A stretch of DNA of 24,822 nucleotides from CAWEFA01 sp963808135 (GTDB lineage Bacteria; Bacteroidota; Bacteroidia; Bacteroidales; DTGW01), in contig CAWEFA010000026.1 in NCBI GenBank assembly GCA_963808135.1, forward strand, positions 1 to 24,822, in the 5' to 3' direction. Below the pieces are notes generated by a model. It worked only from the letters and a program-made list of their open reading frames with translations, ran no database searches and had not been told where the DNA came from. Position 1 is the stretch's first letter, and each line of letters starts with the position of its first letter. A program made the translations under genes and the position numbers. This document shows positions 7,083 through 16,880 of the stretch, one piece after another.

Positions 7083-8684
7083 ATGGCATTCATAGAACTC
7101 ATCAGAAATAAAGCATTTGCATGGCATTCGGGAAACAACATCCATGTTAAAGGATTTATTTTTGACAAAAGTGGAAATTATTTACAGGGCAAATCATTAA
7201 TCCAACACTTCAAAAATATTACAGATGAAAAAACATTCGCTGATACACTTAAATGCAGCAATGGCTTGTTCAATGTAATAATCGAAACCGATAATGGCTT
7301 GTTGGCTGCTGTCGATATAATCAGGGCATTTCCCCTCTTTTATTCTAAAACCAATCAGGATTTAATTATTTCCGATGAACCGGATATTATAGTTAATCGT
7401 ATTCCCAATCCTTCATTAAACGAACTTAACATTGCGGAATTTTTATCTACAGGTTATGTAACCGGCAACGAAACAATCGTTGAAGGGCTTCATCAGTTGC
7501 TTGCGGGAGAATATCTTTATTTTGACGGGAATGAATTAAAACGAAAATATTATTTCAACTATTCAACAGCCCATCCATTTTTTAAAAACCACAATGAACT
7601 TAGCATTGAAGGAAAAATAGTTATCAATGGCACGTTTAAAAGGTTGGTCAGTTCGTTAAACGGAAGGATGGCTGTTGTTCCGCTCAGCGGGGGCTTCGAT
7701 TCGAGGTTGATTGTTGCAATGCTAAAATTATTCAATTACGAAAATGTTTATTGTTTCACCTATGGCAGAAAAAACAATCCTGAAATTGCTGTGTCAAAAA
7801 ATGTAGCTGAAGCTTTAGGGTTTAAATGGATTTACATTGAATACAACCTGGAACTTATTGATGGTTATATCAACAATCCTGTTTTCAGGGAATACTATAA
7901 ATATTCGGCAAATTACACTTCAATGTTTTTTATGCAGGAATATTTTGCCGTAAAATACCTGAAGGAACATAATATCGTCCCGCTGGATTCGGTATTCATT
8001 CCGGGTCATTCGGGAGATTTTCTCGGCGGCAGCCAATTAACGAAGTTTCTTATCAATGACGATTTTAAATTGAATGATATACCAGGTAAGATTCTCCAAA
8101 CAAAATTCAATTTAGTAAAACCAACAAAAGAATTTAATAAGTTATGCAAAAAGAAAATACAGGCAGAAGTTAAAGTTTTAAGCAAGGAAAATTCCGGTTA
8201 TCTTCCCTATTCTGTTTTTGAAGACTGGGATTGCAAGGAAAAACTTTCCAAGTTCAATGCAAACTCGGCCAATGTATATAGTTTTTTTGGTTACGAACAC
8301 CGCTTACCCTTTTGGGACACAGAAATTACTGAGTTTTTCAAAAACGTCCCGCATAAATATAAGTGGAACAAGCTTTTGTATGACTCAATTGCAAAAGAAT
8401 ACTTTTCGAAATTTAATATCAATTTCAACAATGAACTCCAACCATCATTGTTTGTTATAAAAAAACAAAATCTCAAGAACAAAATCAAGTCAATTATTCC
8501 TGCTTGGGTGAAATTTTTGTTTGTCAACAAATACGATAATTATTTTTATTATGAAATTACTAATTTTATGGTTAATGAAATTCTCAACGATAATAAAAAA
8601 CACTTTCGTAAGTTTACACTTGGAAATGGCAATATTGTTCAATGGTATATCTATAAATTAAGGAATGATGACCGGTTTTGCTAA
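7083..8684 (+). CDS. Asparagine synthetase-like protein lacking the glutaminase cysteine
   Basis: The 533-residue protein resembles AsnB in two blocks. Residues 1-190 align in style with the later part of an Ntn glutaminase domain (NGLFNVIIETDNGLLAAVDIIRAFPLFYS), but the protein starts MAFIEL rather than with the Met-Cys nucleophile, so glutamine hydrolysis is not expected. From about residue 195 is the synthetase domain with the ATP-pyrophosphatase P-loop PLSGGFDSRL (about 199-208), followed by CFTYGRKNNPE and, further on, FIPGHSGDFLGG. Such proteins often sit in glycan or peptide-modification clusters and may use ammonia or another nucleophile to make an amide. It follows the glycosyltransferase by 18 bases, so a modification of the same glycan is a reasonable guess. 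True free-asparagine synthesis seems unlikely. Confidence 0.8.
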   Translation: MAFIELIRNKAFAWHSGNNIHVKGFIFDKSGNYLQGKSLIQHFKNITDEKTFADTLKCSNGLFNVIIETDNGLLAAVDIIRAFPLFYSKTNQDLIISDEPDIIVNRIPNPSLNELNIAEFLSTGYVTGNETIVEGLHQLLAGEYLYFDGNELKRKYYFNYSTAHPFFKNHNELSIEGKIVINGTFKRLVSSLNGRMAVVPLSGGFDSRLIVAMLKLFNYENVYCFTYGRKNNPEIAVSKNVAEALGFKWIYIEYNLELIDGYINNPVFREYYKYSANYTSMFFMQEYFAVKYLKEHNIVPLDSVFIPGHSGDFLGGSQLTKFLINDDFKLNDIPGKILQTKFNLVKPTKEFNKLCKKKIQAEVKVLSKENSGYLPYSVFEDWDCKEKLSKFNANSANVYSFFGYEHRLPFWDTEITEFFKNVPHKYKWNKLLYDSIAKEYFSKFNINFNNELQPSLFVIKKQNLKNKIKSIIPAWVKFLFVNKYDNYFYYEITNFMVNEILNDNKKHFRKFTLGNGNIVQWYIYKLRNDDRFC

Positions 8685-8753
8685 CGTACTTAACCAGTGA
8701 TAACTGACATTTAATAATTATATTTCAAAATATTTGACTTTAAACTTTTTGTT

Positions 8754-11279
8754 ATGAACCAACTTGCAAAACCTTTAATCAAAGTGGCTGGCGCTGCCAT
8801 AATTTTTTTATTTTTCAACACATGCAATAATCCTATTATGAATAAAAATTTCAATAAACCATCTGAAGAACTTATCAGCGGTTTGTTAAAACAGATGACT
8901 CTCGATGAAAAGCTGTTGTTGCTCAGTGGCGATTCCACCGGTTTTGCAACCCACAATATAGCCAGGCTTGGTATTCCTTCAATACGCATGACCGATGGCC
9001 CTCTTGGCGTTCGCTTTGGAAAGTCCACTTCATTTCCGGCAGGTGTAGCCATGGCCGCTACATGGGATACTGCCCTTGTTCAGGATGCAGCTGTGGCAAT
9101 GGCACGCGAAGTAAAAGCAAAAGGCAGGGATTTTCTTTTAGGCCCATGCGTTTGCATACAGCGTTTCCCTTTTGGAGGCCGCAATTTTGAGGCATATAGC
9201 GAAGACCCTTTCCTTGCTTCAAGAATGGCCGTGAATTGGGTTAAAGGCGTACAGAGTGAAAAAGTTATAACTGCAGTTAAACATTTTGCCATGAACGACC
9301 AGGAATGGGAAAGGTTTCGCTACAATGTGATTGTTAACGAACGGGCAATGCGCGAAATTCATCTCCCGGCTTTCGAAGCAGCTGTTTGTGAAGGCGGGGC
9401 ATGGTCGGTAATGGCTGCCTATAATCTCGTAAATGGCGAACATTGTACTGAAAATTCTCACCTTCTAAATGAAATACTCAAAAAAGACTGGAATTTTAAG
9501 GGTTTTGTAATTTCAGACTGGACATCGGTACACAGCACAGTAAATGCAGCTAATGCAGGGCTCGACCTTGAAATGCCCCAGGGTATTTATTTCAAATCGG
9601 ATAGCCTCTCCAAAGCAATCAAAGAAGGTAAGGTAACTGAGAAACTGATTAACGATAAAGTTACAAGGCTTTTGCATGTAATGTTTAATGCCGGGTTATT
9701 CAATGACCGGGGGCTTCCGGATACTACGGTTGTTAACTGCGATGCCCATAAACGCCTTACATTAAAATGCGCACAGGAAGCCATTGTCCTTCTTAAAAAC
9801 CAGGATAGTATTTTGCCTCTTAATTTATCGAAAATAAAAAAAATTGCTGTTATCGGCCCTAATGGAAATATCTGCCGAACAAACGGCGGAGGCAGTTCGT
9901 TTGTTCGGCCTTTCTACTCTGTCGGCCCTTTAGATGGAATTATTAAAAAAGCCGGTAATAAAGTAAAAGTTGAATTTGCAGTTGGCGATAACTTCAACAT
10001 TCCGGAAACAGCTCCTGTTAAAACCAAATATTTGCTTACGCCAGATAAAAAAGAAACCGGCTTGTTGGCGCAATATTTCAACAATATGGAACTGGCCGGA
10101 AAACCTGTTTTAACAAGTGTGGTCAATTCCGTTAACTTCAGGTGGTCGGAAACCAAGCCAGCTAAGGAAGTGAACCAAAATAATATTTCAATCCGCTTTC
10201 AGGGTTATTTGGTACCCGATAAAACAACAACGTGTAAGCTTTACACGTTAAGCGATGACGGAGTTCGGGTTTATATCGACGGTAAACTGGTAATAAATAA
10301 CTGGACAGACCACGGTGGATTATATGACACGCATGAAATCCTGCTTCAGAAAGGCAAAGCTAAAAAGCTGGTAATTGAATATTATCAACATGCCGGCGAA
10401 GGCATTATACAGCTTGGCTGGGATTATGAACTTCCGCACAGAACGAAAACCCTAATTGAGGAAGCAACAGAGCTGGCAAAATCATCGGATGTTGCAATTG
10501 TGTTTGCCGGTTTAACCAACGCGCTTGAAGGCGAGGGCAATGATCCGGGAAAAATGGAGCTTCCGTCAAAACAAAAAGAACTTATACAATCAATAGCCAA
10601 AGTTAACCAAAACACAGTTGTTGTGCTTAATGGCGGCATCCCTTTGAGCGTCCAGCCCTGGCTGAATGATGTTAAAGGCCTTATTGACATGTTTTACCTT
10701 GGGCAGGAAACCGGCAATGCCATTGCATCAGTCCTGTTTGGCGATGTAAACCCTTCGGGTAAACTGCCTTTTTCATTTATTAAAAGTCCCGACCAGTCGC
10801 CTGCCTGTAAAAATTACAAAAACCCAAATCTCGAAAACAATTATGATGAAGGTATTTTTGTCGGCTACCGCTATATTGAAAAAAACAACCTGCAACCCGA
10901 GTTTCCTTTCGGATTTGGATTGTCTTATACAAATTTTGAATACAGCAATATGAAAGTTGTTGACTTGGGAAATAAAACTTTTAATGTTAACGTTGATATA
11001 AAAAATACAGGCAAAGTCAAAGGCGATGAAGTTGTGCAACTCTATGTTGGCGATCCGGTTTGTTCAGTATCAAGGCCAGTAAAAGAATTAAAAGGATTCT
11101 CAAGGGTATCACTGGAGCCGGGCGAAACAAAAACCGTTATCATGAAACTAAAGGAACGCGATTTTGCATATTGGGATATAATTTCAAACAAATGGAAAGT
11201 TGAACCGGGCAACTTCGATTTGCTGATTGGCAGCAGTTCAGCCGACATTAAGCTTCTGAAGACAATAACTATAAAATAA
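8754..11279 (+). CDS. GH3 beta-glucosidase with PA14 insertion, putative lipoprotein
   Basis: This 841-residue enzyme is a family 3 glycoside hydrolase. An N-terminal hydrophobic signal (about 8-21) ends in FFNTC, a loose lipobox, so the protein is probably exported and lipid-anchored at Cys24. The TIM-barrel domain contains VKHFAMNDQE and the nucleophile motif VISDWTSV with Asp255. The alpha/beta-sandwich domain begins near AQEAIVLLKNQDSILPL. A PA14 domain is inserted at about 432-555 (LLAQYFNNMELAGKP, then TLSDDGVRVYIDGKLVI), which in relatives shapes substrate access or binds sugar. A C-terminal fibronectin III-like domain covers about 740-838 (NTGKVKGDEVVQLYV). It probably removes terminal beta-linked sugars from plant or microbial glycans. 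It is followed two genes later by an alpha-galactosidase on the same strand. Confidence 0.92.
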   Translation: MNQLAKPLIKVAGAAIIFLFFNTCNNPIMNKNFNKPSEELISGLLKQMTLDEKLLLLSGDSTGFATHNIARLGIPSIRMTDGPLGVRFGKSTSFPAGVAMAATWDTALVQDAAVAMAREVKAKGRDFLLGPCVCIQRFPFGGRNFEAYSEDPFLASRMAVNWVKGVQSEKVITAVKHFAMNDQEWERFRYNVIVNERAMREIHLPAFEAAVCEGGAWSVMAAYNLVNGEHCTENSHLLNEILKKDWNFKGFVISDWTSVHSTVNAANAGLDLEMPQGIYFKSDSLSKAIKEGKVTEKLINDKVTRLLHVMFNAGLFNDRGLPDTTVVNCDAHKRLTLKCAQEAIVLLKNQDSILPLNLSKIKKIAVIGPNGNICRTNGGGSSFVRPFYSVGPLDGIIKKAGNKVKVEFAVGDNFNIPETAPVKTKYLLTPDKKETGLLAQYFNNMELAGKPVLTSVVNSVNFRWSETKPAKEVNQNNISIRFQGYLVPDKTTTCKLYTLSDDGVRVYIDGKLVINNWTDHGGLYDTHEILLQKGKAKKLVIEYYQHAGEGIIQLGWDYELPHRTKTLIEEATELAKSSDVAIVFAGLTNALEGEGNDPGKMELPSKQKELIQSIAKVNQNTVVVLNGGIPLSVQPWLNDVKGLIDMFYLGQETGNAIASVLFGDVNPSGKLPFSFIKSPDQSPACKNYKNPNLENNYDEGIFVGYRYIEKNNLQPEFPFGFGLSYTNFEYSNMKVVDLGNKTFNVNVDIKNTGKVKGDEVVQLYVGDPVCSVSRPVKELKGFSRVSLEPGETKTVIMKLKERDFAYWDIISNKWKVEPGNFDLLIGSSSADIKLLKTITIK

Positions 11280-11350
11280 ATTGCAATCATAAAAACTATA
11301 GTATTGAAAAAAAAGACTTGAACAAGTGAAAATTTAATTACTTATTAATC

Positions 11351-11358
11351 TAACTTTG
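11351..11358 (+). promoter_or_regulatory. Candidate Bacteroidota -7 element upstream of the phosphatase gene
   Basis: TAACTTTG matches the Bacteroidota -7 consensus TAnnTTTG and lies 58 bases before the phosphatase ATG. No TTTG-type -33 box is visible at the expected spacing, so this is a tentative call. Confidence 0.3.
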
Positions 11359-11416
11359 ATTTTCTTTCTTTTTAATATTTTAATATTTAAAATTTAATAA
11401 GATTTTCATTTAAATT

Positions 11417-12457
11417 ATGAATAAACCGGAATATATATGGGCAATTGGAGATATTCACGGATATGTTGACCCATTAAAACATGTACTGAATAGCATAAAA
11501 GAATTTAATACAACCCGCATCATTTACCTGGGCGATTATATCGACCGTGGCCCCGAGCCGAAAGAAGTATTGGATCTTGTAATTGAGCACAAAGAGGAGA
11601 AAGTCGCACTAATGGGCAACCATGAGTTAATGCTGCTTAATTCTATTAAAGCAAAGGGAGAAAATCATATTGCCGATTTTGTTTGGAGCCAAAATGGTTA
11701 TGAAACCACTTTAAAGTCATTTGGGGAAGGCGATGTTGCATCGTTAAGCAAAAATATTGATAAGAAATACCTCGACTTTTTGAATTCTTTAGGCTTGTTT
11801 CATGTTGAAACTTTTGAAATAGGTAAAAAATCTTTAAATATTCTATTCTGTCATGCTGGCCCGTTTTTCGATTTTCCGATCGATGAACAATTGAAAATTA
11901 AAAATTTCGACGATCATAATGCTTATTTGGAGCTGAAAAAACTAACCTCTGAAAATTCATGTTTGTGGAACGAAGATAAGCTTATGCAGGAAAGCATGTC
12001 ATCATGGGATAATTACCTGCTTGTCCATGGCCACATGCGCACACAATACCGCAGAAACAGAAATCGCCTGCAATATGGAAATAAAAACAAACATTACAAT
12101 TTCGACCTTTCTGATATCCCTAATCCGCTTTATTTTCCGGGAGGAGCGGCAGTATCGGCGCTCGATATAGATACCGGCGTTGATATTGGAGGCAAGTTAA
12201 CAGCTGTTGGATTTTCAAAAGAGAATATTGATTTTTCGAGAGGAAAAATGCTACTGAAAGTTATACAAGCCGATTCAGCGCGCCGTAGTAAAAGTGTTCC
12301 TGTTGTAGTTTACGATTTGACTTTACCTTTTACAGATGAAATTGGATGGTATATGACATTTATAAAGAAAATATTCAAATCGAAAAAAAAGAAAAAATTG
12401 CCTCCCCCTAAGCCAAAGCCACATTATAATTTCCGACCAGTTAAGCACAATCGTTAA
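11417..12457 (+). CDS. Metallophosphatase, PPP (serine/threonine phosphatase-like) family
   Basis: The 346-residue protein has the full calcineurin-like PPP signature: AIGDIHGYVDPL (residues 10-21), YLGDYIDRGPEP (about 37-48), LMGNHELM (about 64-71), the metal ligand in LFCHAGPFF, and LVHGHMRTQ (about 203-211). These bind a two-metal centre that hydrolyses phosphoesters. The bacterial relatives include protein phosphatases PrpA/B and Ap4A hydrolases; the substrate cannot be told here. Residues after about 310 form a lysine- and proline-rich tail (KKIFKSKKKKKLPPPKPKP), unusual for the family core and possibly a membrane- or nucleic-acid-associating extension. It stands as a single gene between the GH3 gene and a convergent lipoprotein gene. 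Confidence 0.88.
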   Translation: MNKPEYIWAIGDIHGYVDPLKHVLNSIKEFNTTRIIYLGDYIDRGPEPKEVLDLVIEHKEEKVALMGNHELMLLNSIKAKGENHIADFVWSQNGYETTLKSFGEGDVASLSKNIDKKYLDFLNSLGLFHVETFEIGKKSLNILFCHAGPFFDFPIDEQLKIKNFDDHNAYLELKKLTSENSCLWNEDKLMQESMSSWDNYLLVHGHMRTQYRRNRNRLQYGNKNKHYNFDLSDIPNPLYFPGGAAVSALDIDTGVDIGGKLTAVGFSKENIDFSRGKMLLKVIQADSARRSKSVPVVVYDLTLPFTDEIGWYMTFIKKIFKSKKKKKLPPPKPKPHYNFRPVKHNR

Positions 12458-12530
12458 TCAGGCAATGATGCCAAAAGTAGTTGGCTGAATTTTTAAAAGC
12501 AATCTGCTTACTTTGTTGAATTATTATTTA

Positions 12531-13499
12531 TCAATATAAATGCCTTGTAACCTTCCTTAGTTTTTTACTGTAATTATAAGCAATTATCGCATTGAACATA
12601 CCATTTGTAATTGTAACATTTAAAGCCGGATTTGTACGGTTATATCCAACAAACTGAAATTTGGCCTGAATATTGGAAAAGCCAGCCTTTACAACATTAA
12701 AACTTCCTGAATCTGCAATAAATGTATTTGAAGTGTCCTGTACATATGTAGCAGCAATATATGCATTATAATCATTGGGATTGTTACTAAAATAGGTATA
12801 GCCAATTTTATAAGTTTCACCCGGTTTAGGCATGAAGTTTACAAATTGCAGGATAATATCTTTTTGACCTGCTGTAGCTGTTATATTATAATTTGTGTCC
12901 TCGCCCATTATTTGTCGTGCGCCTATAGCATTAAAATAAACAACTGAATTGCCAATATTCGATTCCATTTCACCAACAGGAATTGGAAGATCATTTGCAT
13001 TTCCATAAAATGAAGTATTAAATTCACCGCTTGCATTGGTAGTAGTGCTATCGTTAGGATTATAGAAATTAAGGTTGAATGAACCTTTTAATCCATTTTG
13101 TGGAATATATGAAACGATATTAAAATAACCGTAACTATCAATCCCATCACAAAATAATATATTGGGTCCATTAATATAAGTTGCTGTTATACTATCAACC
13201 GGATAATTATTGACGCAATCATATTTGTTGTTTGTGAAACCTGCTACCTGGTAAAAATAAAAAGCAATAGATTGAGTGGAATCAGCAGTATTAATACCGA
13301 AAACTGAAACCGTAACAGTATTGCCCGACACCTGGTATTCAACATCTGTAATTTTAAAATTACAATGTTGTTTATTAATTGTGGCGCTTATTATCCCAAC
13401 GCCGACATCAATACTTGATTTATCTGGCTTTGCACAGGATACAAAAATTATGGCGATAGGCAATAAAAATATACTAAAATGCAATAATTTTATTTTCAT
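12531..13499 (-). CDS. Hypothetical lipoprotein
   Basis: I do not recognise this 322-residue protein. Its N-terminus is a lipoprotein signal: MKIKLLHF, a hydrophobic stretch, then IIFVSC with Cys22 as the probable lipidation site, followed by AKPDKSS. The remainder is rich in Asn, Thr, Tyr and Gly with alternating polar and hydrophobic residues, suggesting beta-sandwich structure (VEYQVSGNTVTVSVFGIN). A repeated DUF-like architecture could be present but is not evident by eye. It is transcribed divergently from the alpha-galactosidase gene and converges on the phosphatase gene. A candidate -7 element lies 20 bases upstream. Location in the outer membrane or periplasm is inferred from the signal only. 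Confidence 0.8.
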   Translation of the reverse strand: MKIKLLHFSIFLLPIAIIFVSCAKPDKSSIDVGVGIISATINKQHCNFKITDVEYQVSGNTVTVSVFGINTADSTQSIAFYFYQVAGFTNNKYDCVNNYPVDSITATYINGPNILFCDGIDSYGYFNIVSYIPQNGLKGSFNLNFYNPNDSTTTNASGEFNTSFYGNANDLPIPVGEMESNIGNSVVYFNAIGARQIMGEDTNYNITATAGQKDIILQFVNFMPKPGETYKIGYTYFSNNPNDYNAYIAATYVQDTSNTFIADSGSFNVVKAGFSNIQAKFQFVGYNRTNPALNVTITNGMFNAIIAYNYSKKLRKVTRHLY

Positions 13500-13518
13500 A
13501 ACATTTGGTTTAATTATG

Positions 13519-13526
13519 CAAATTTA
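13519..13526 (-). promoter_or_regulatory. Candidate -7 element for the lipoprotein gene
   Basis: On the minus strand TAAATTTG matches TAnnTTTG and ends 20 bases before the lipoprotein ATG. A perfect -33 TTTG is not present, only TTAG at about the right distance, so confidence is limited. Confidence 0.35.
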
Positions 13527-13573
13527 TAACAATTAATTAATAACTAATACGTACTTTTTTTGCTTTAAACAAG

Positions 13574-13605
13574 TTGCGTCGAAAATATAAAATTCATTAA
13601 GTTTA
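13574..13605 (+). promoter_or_regulatory. Candidate promoter for the alpha-galactosidase gene
   Basis: TTG at 13574-13576 and TAAGTTTA at 13598-13605, separated by 21 bases, resemble the Bacteroidota -33/-7 pair (last base of the -7 box differs). The ATG follows 27 bases later. Confidence 0.35.
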
Positions 13606-13631
13606 CATTATAAATTTTTAATTTTTATATT

Positions 13632-15937
13632 ATGAAAAATAAAACGGTTTATAACAATACAGGCAACCCAATTGTAAAATTCATTTTTATTATTGGTTTA
13701 TCATTTATTACTTTTTTCAATCTTAATGCAATAGATAATGGAGTTGCCTTAACCCCTCCTATGGGCTGGAACAGTTGGAATACTTTTTCCTGCAGCATTA
13801 GCGAAAGCCTTATTATGTCTATAGCCGATTCAATGGTATCGAAAGGGTTAAAAGATGCCGGGTATTCTTATATAGTAATTGACGATTGCTGGCAAATGGG
13901 CAGGGATTCCCACGGTAAAATAATAGCTGACAGCGTTCATTTCCCTTCAGGAATGAAATATCTTGCCGATTATGTTCATTCGAAAGGATTAAAGTTCGGG
14001 TTATACACATGCGCAGGAACCGCAACATGCCAGGGCAGACCGGGAAGCTATGATTATGAAGCCATAGACGCCCAAACTTATGCAGACTGGGGCGTTGATT
14101 ATTTAAAAGAAGACTGGTGCAATACAACCGGCCTGAATGCCCCAATTCAGTACAAAAAAATGAGCGATGACCTTGTAGCTACCGGAAGGCCGATAGTTTT
14201 CAGTATTTGCGAATGGGGAGGAAGCAGTCCCTGGGAATGGGCTGAAAATGTTGGTAACTTATGGCGCACAACGAGCGATATTCAAAATTGTTGGAGTTGC
14301 AGGGTTTCCTGGGGCGGCATGGGTTGGACATTAATACTTGAAAAGCAGGTAAATTTAGCTCCATTCGCCGGCCCGGGTCATTGGAACGATCCCGATATGC
14401 TCGAAGTGGGCAACGGTATGACAACCACCGAATGTCGCTCACACTTTTCAATGTGGTGCATGCTGGCAGCGCCGTTGATAGCCGGTAACGACATCAGGAA
14501 TATGTCTAAAGCCACAAAAAACATTTTAACAGCTCCCGAAATAATTGCAGTTGACCAGGATTCGCTCGGTATCCAGGCAGTACAAATAATAAAAAATTCG
14601 GGGCTTGAAGTTTGGCGGAAACAATTAAAAGATAGTTCGGTTGCCGTTGCATTGCTGAATCTTACAACAAAAGCAAGCCCGATTATGGTAACATGGAAAG
14701 AGATTGGCATTGAACCGGGAGCTGCTAAAGTCCGCGACTTATGGGCGCAGGCTGATCTGGCGAGTACTCCGACACTTTTTCGGCTTCAGTTGCATCGCAC
14801 GGCGTAATGATGCTAAAAATTAAAGGACAATTAAGAAAAGGCGCAGGCGTATATATCGATAAAAATTCATTGATATTAAACCGGCAAAATAGCGAACTGG
14901 TTACAATTGGTTCAATGCATGTAGATACAAAAATGTCGTTTTTTTCAACCGACACTTCTTTAATTAAAATCGATAGCGTTGGGGTTAATCAATTTAGTGT
15001 TACTGCAAAGGATACAGGCGCATGTTATATAAAAGTCGTTAACATGGCTGGAGCCGATTCCGATAGCTGTTTAGTTACAATCAATCCTTCCCAATTGCCC
15101 GCGCCCTGGCAATTCGAAAATGTTGCAGATTATATCGGTTCGGCATTATACAGCAACAATATTTTTACCGTTGATGGTAGCGGATCGGGGGACATTGAAG
15201 GACAATCGGACCAATTTTCTTTTACAAACAGGGATACCGGCAATAATATTTATATTTCGGCACGTATTTTATCCCAGACAAAAACGGATGGAGATGCAAA
15301 AGCAGGCCTTATGTTCAGGGAAACCTCCAACACGGATAGCAAATTTGTTTCACTTTCTGCAACCCCAAGCGATGGAATATCTTTTATATGGAGAGATGTT
15401 GCAGGATCTATTTCCAGCGATGTTAATGTTGGCACATACTCATTTCCGGTATATCTGAAATTAGTAAGAAACGACAGCACTTTTGGCGCTTACAAATCAA
15501 CCGATGGAAATTCCTGGACTTTATTGAAAACGCATAAATGCTCTTTAGGTTTTAATAATATTTACAAAACAGGCCTTTTTGTAGATTCGCGGGTGCAAAA
15601 CGTAACCGGCGAAGCTAAATTTGATAAAGTGAATATTGGCACGGCACAAGATATACTTTCTATAAATTCGCCGGGCTTAAATAATATTGGAATAGAAGTA
15701 AGTCCAAATCCGATAGAAGATAAAACACTGAAGATTGCTTTAAATAATTTCAATAACGGTAATTGCAATGTTGAAATAGTTGATATTACAGGCAGGATTA
15801 TTTATAATCAAACCTTTAAAAATCCGGGAAACAAATTAAATATTAACCTGAAACCTATCAACATAAGTAAAGGTGTTTACATGCTTGTAATAAAAAGCGG
15901 AATATTCTCCGGGAATGTTCAATTTATTGTCGATTGA
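13632..15937 (+). CDS. GH27 alpha-galactosidase with T9SS sorting domain (frameshifted)
   Basis: Two open frames form one gene. The first (stop at 14807) has a signal peptide (hydrophobic about 17-33, ending NLNA) and a GH27 barrel: TPPMGWNSWNTFSC, VIDDCWQ, nucleophile Asp161 in YLKEDWC, and acid/base Asp216 in TTSDIQ. GHWNDPDMLEVGN follows. Near 14759 one G appears lost: the first frame reads LASTPTLF, while the second reads GEYSDTFSASVASHGVMMLKI, the expected continuation of the beta-sandwich domain. The second frame then has a Big-like segment, a concanavalin-like (DUF1349-type) domain (FENVADYIGSALY to KFDKVNI), and a type IX secretion sorting domain (VSPNPIEDKTLKI, GVYMLVIKSG). The repaired protein of about 768 residues would release galactose from extracellular substrates. 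Whether the break is real or a sequence error is unclear. Confidence 0.88.
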
Positions 15938-15977
15938 TAAGCATGAATTATTTTTTTGTTGGGAAAAGAGTGTCAAA

Positions 15978-16008
15978 AAATAGCACAAGTCTGCGACTTG
16001 TGCTATTT
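15978..16008 (-). terminator. Strong bidirectional hairpin, terminator of the his operon
   Basis: A perfect 14-bp stem AAATAGCACAAGTC / GACTTGTGCTATTT has a 3-base loop. On the minus strand the stem runs directly into a U tract, giving a standard intrinsic terminator about 85 bases after the hisA stop. On the plus strand it follows the alpha-galactosidase stop by 40 bases with a weaker T-rich tail, so it may serve both convergent genes. Confidence 0.75.
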
Positions 16009-16092
16009 AAATTTAATACTAATAATTAGACAATAATTGCTAATTTTTTTCTTAATCCTAATACTTGCGTCGTTTGAGCCATTCCGAAAAGC

Positions 16093-16812
16093 TTATAAAA
16101 ACCTTTTCAAATCGCGAACACCGATTTTCCCTTCGTAAATGGCTTTACCAATTATTGCCCCATAAATGCCGCAACTGTTAAGTTCATCTATTTCGTTAAT
16201 ATCTGTAATGCCGCCGCTGGCAATAATATTCAAACCGGGAAATTTTTCTTTTAATTCTGTATAAAGATTTAAGGAAGCTCCCTGTAACATACCATCCTTG
16301 CTTATGTCGGTGCATAAAATATATTTTATGCCTTTTTTCTGATAATCGTCAATAAAATCGGACAATTGTATTTCAGAAGTTTCAAGCCAGCCTGCAACGG
16401 CTATTTTTTTATCTTTAATATCTGCGCCGAGGATAATCCGTTCATTGCCAAATTCTGTAAGCCATTTGCAAAACAATTCGCGGTCAGTAATTGCAATTGT
16501 GCCAATGGTTGCCTGGTTTGCGCCATAATTAAATACCAAACGCAGGTCATCGCTGGTTTTAATGCCGCCGCCAAAATCGACCTCCAATAAGGTTTTAGAA
16601 ACGATTCTTTCAAGTGTTTTAATATTTATTACCTGCTTTGCCTTAGCGCCATCAAGGTCTACAAGATGCAGCTTGCGGATACCGTTATCTTCGAACATTT
16701 TTGCAACTTCCAAAGGATCTTCGTTGTAGATTTTTTTCTGGTTATAATCACCCTGGGAAAGCCTTACGCATTTGCCGTCAATAATGTCTATAGCAGGAAT
16801 TATTTTAATCAT
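16093..16812 (-). CDS. hisA: ProFAR isomerase HisA
   Basis: HisA isomerises the ProFAR aminoaldose to the ketose PRFAR in histidine synthesis. The 239-residue protein is full length and has the beta/alpha-barrel features: IIPAIDIIDGKCVRL with general-base Asp9, KLHLVDLDGAKA, LEVDFGGGIKT (phosphate loop), the second catalytic Asp in CTDISKDGML (about 170), and IASGGITDI for the second phosphate site. The start at 16812 gives the standard N-terminus MIKIIPAIDI. It is the last gene of this his cluster; a terminator follows and hisF, normally next, is absent here. Confidence 0.96.
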   Translation of the reverse strand: MIKIIPAIDIIDGKCVRLSQGDYNQKKIYNEDPLEVAKMFEDNGIRKLHLVDLDGAKAKQVINIKTLERIVSKTLLEVDFGGGIKTSDDLRLVFNYGANQATIGTIAITDRELFCKWLTEFGNERIILGADIKDKKIAVAGWLETSEIQLSDFIDDYQKKGIKYILCTDISKDGMLQGASLNLYTELKEKFPGLNIIASGGITDINEIDELNSCGIYGAIIGKAIYEGKIGVRDLKRFL

Positions 16813-16815
16813 TGA

Positions 16816-16838
16816 TTATTGAATATTGATTATTGAAA
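16816..16838 (+). repeat. Dispersed AT-rich intergenic repeat
   Basis: TTATTGAATATTGATTATTG plus three bases matches 2123-2145 (minus strand) at 21 of 23 positions. It lies immediately upstream of the hisA start, in the hisH-hisA spacer. Confidence 0.5.
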
Positions 16839-16880
16839 AATCACCAATTGCTAAAATCAGAATAGTCATTATCAAACTGT

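Noticed and set aside
12531..13499. T9SS sorting domain in the hypothetical lipoprotein
   Set aside because: The C-terminus lacks the PNP and GVY-type motifs seen in the alpha-galactosidase; a lipoprotein signal explains its export better.
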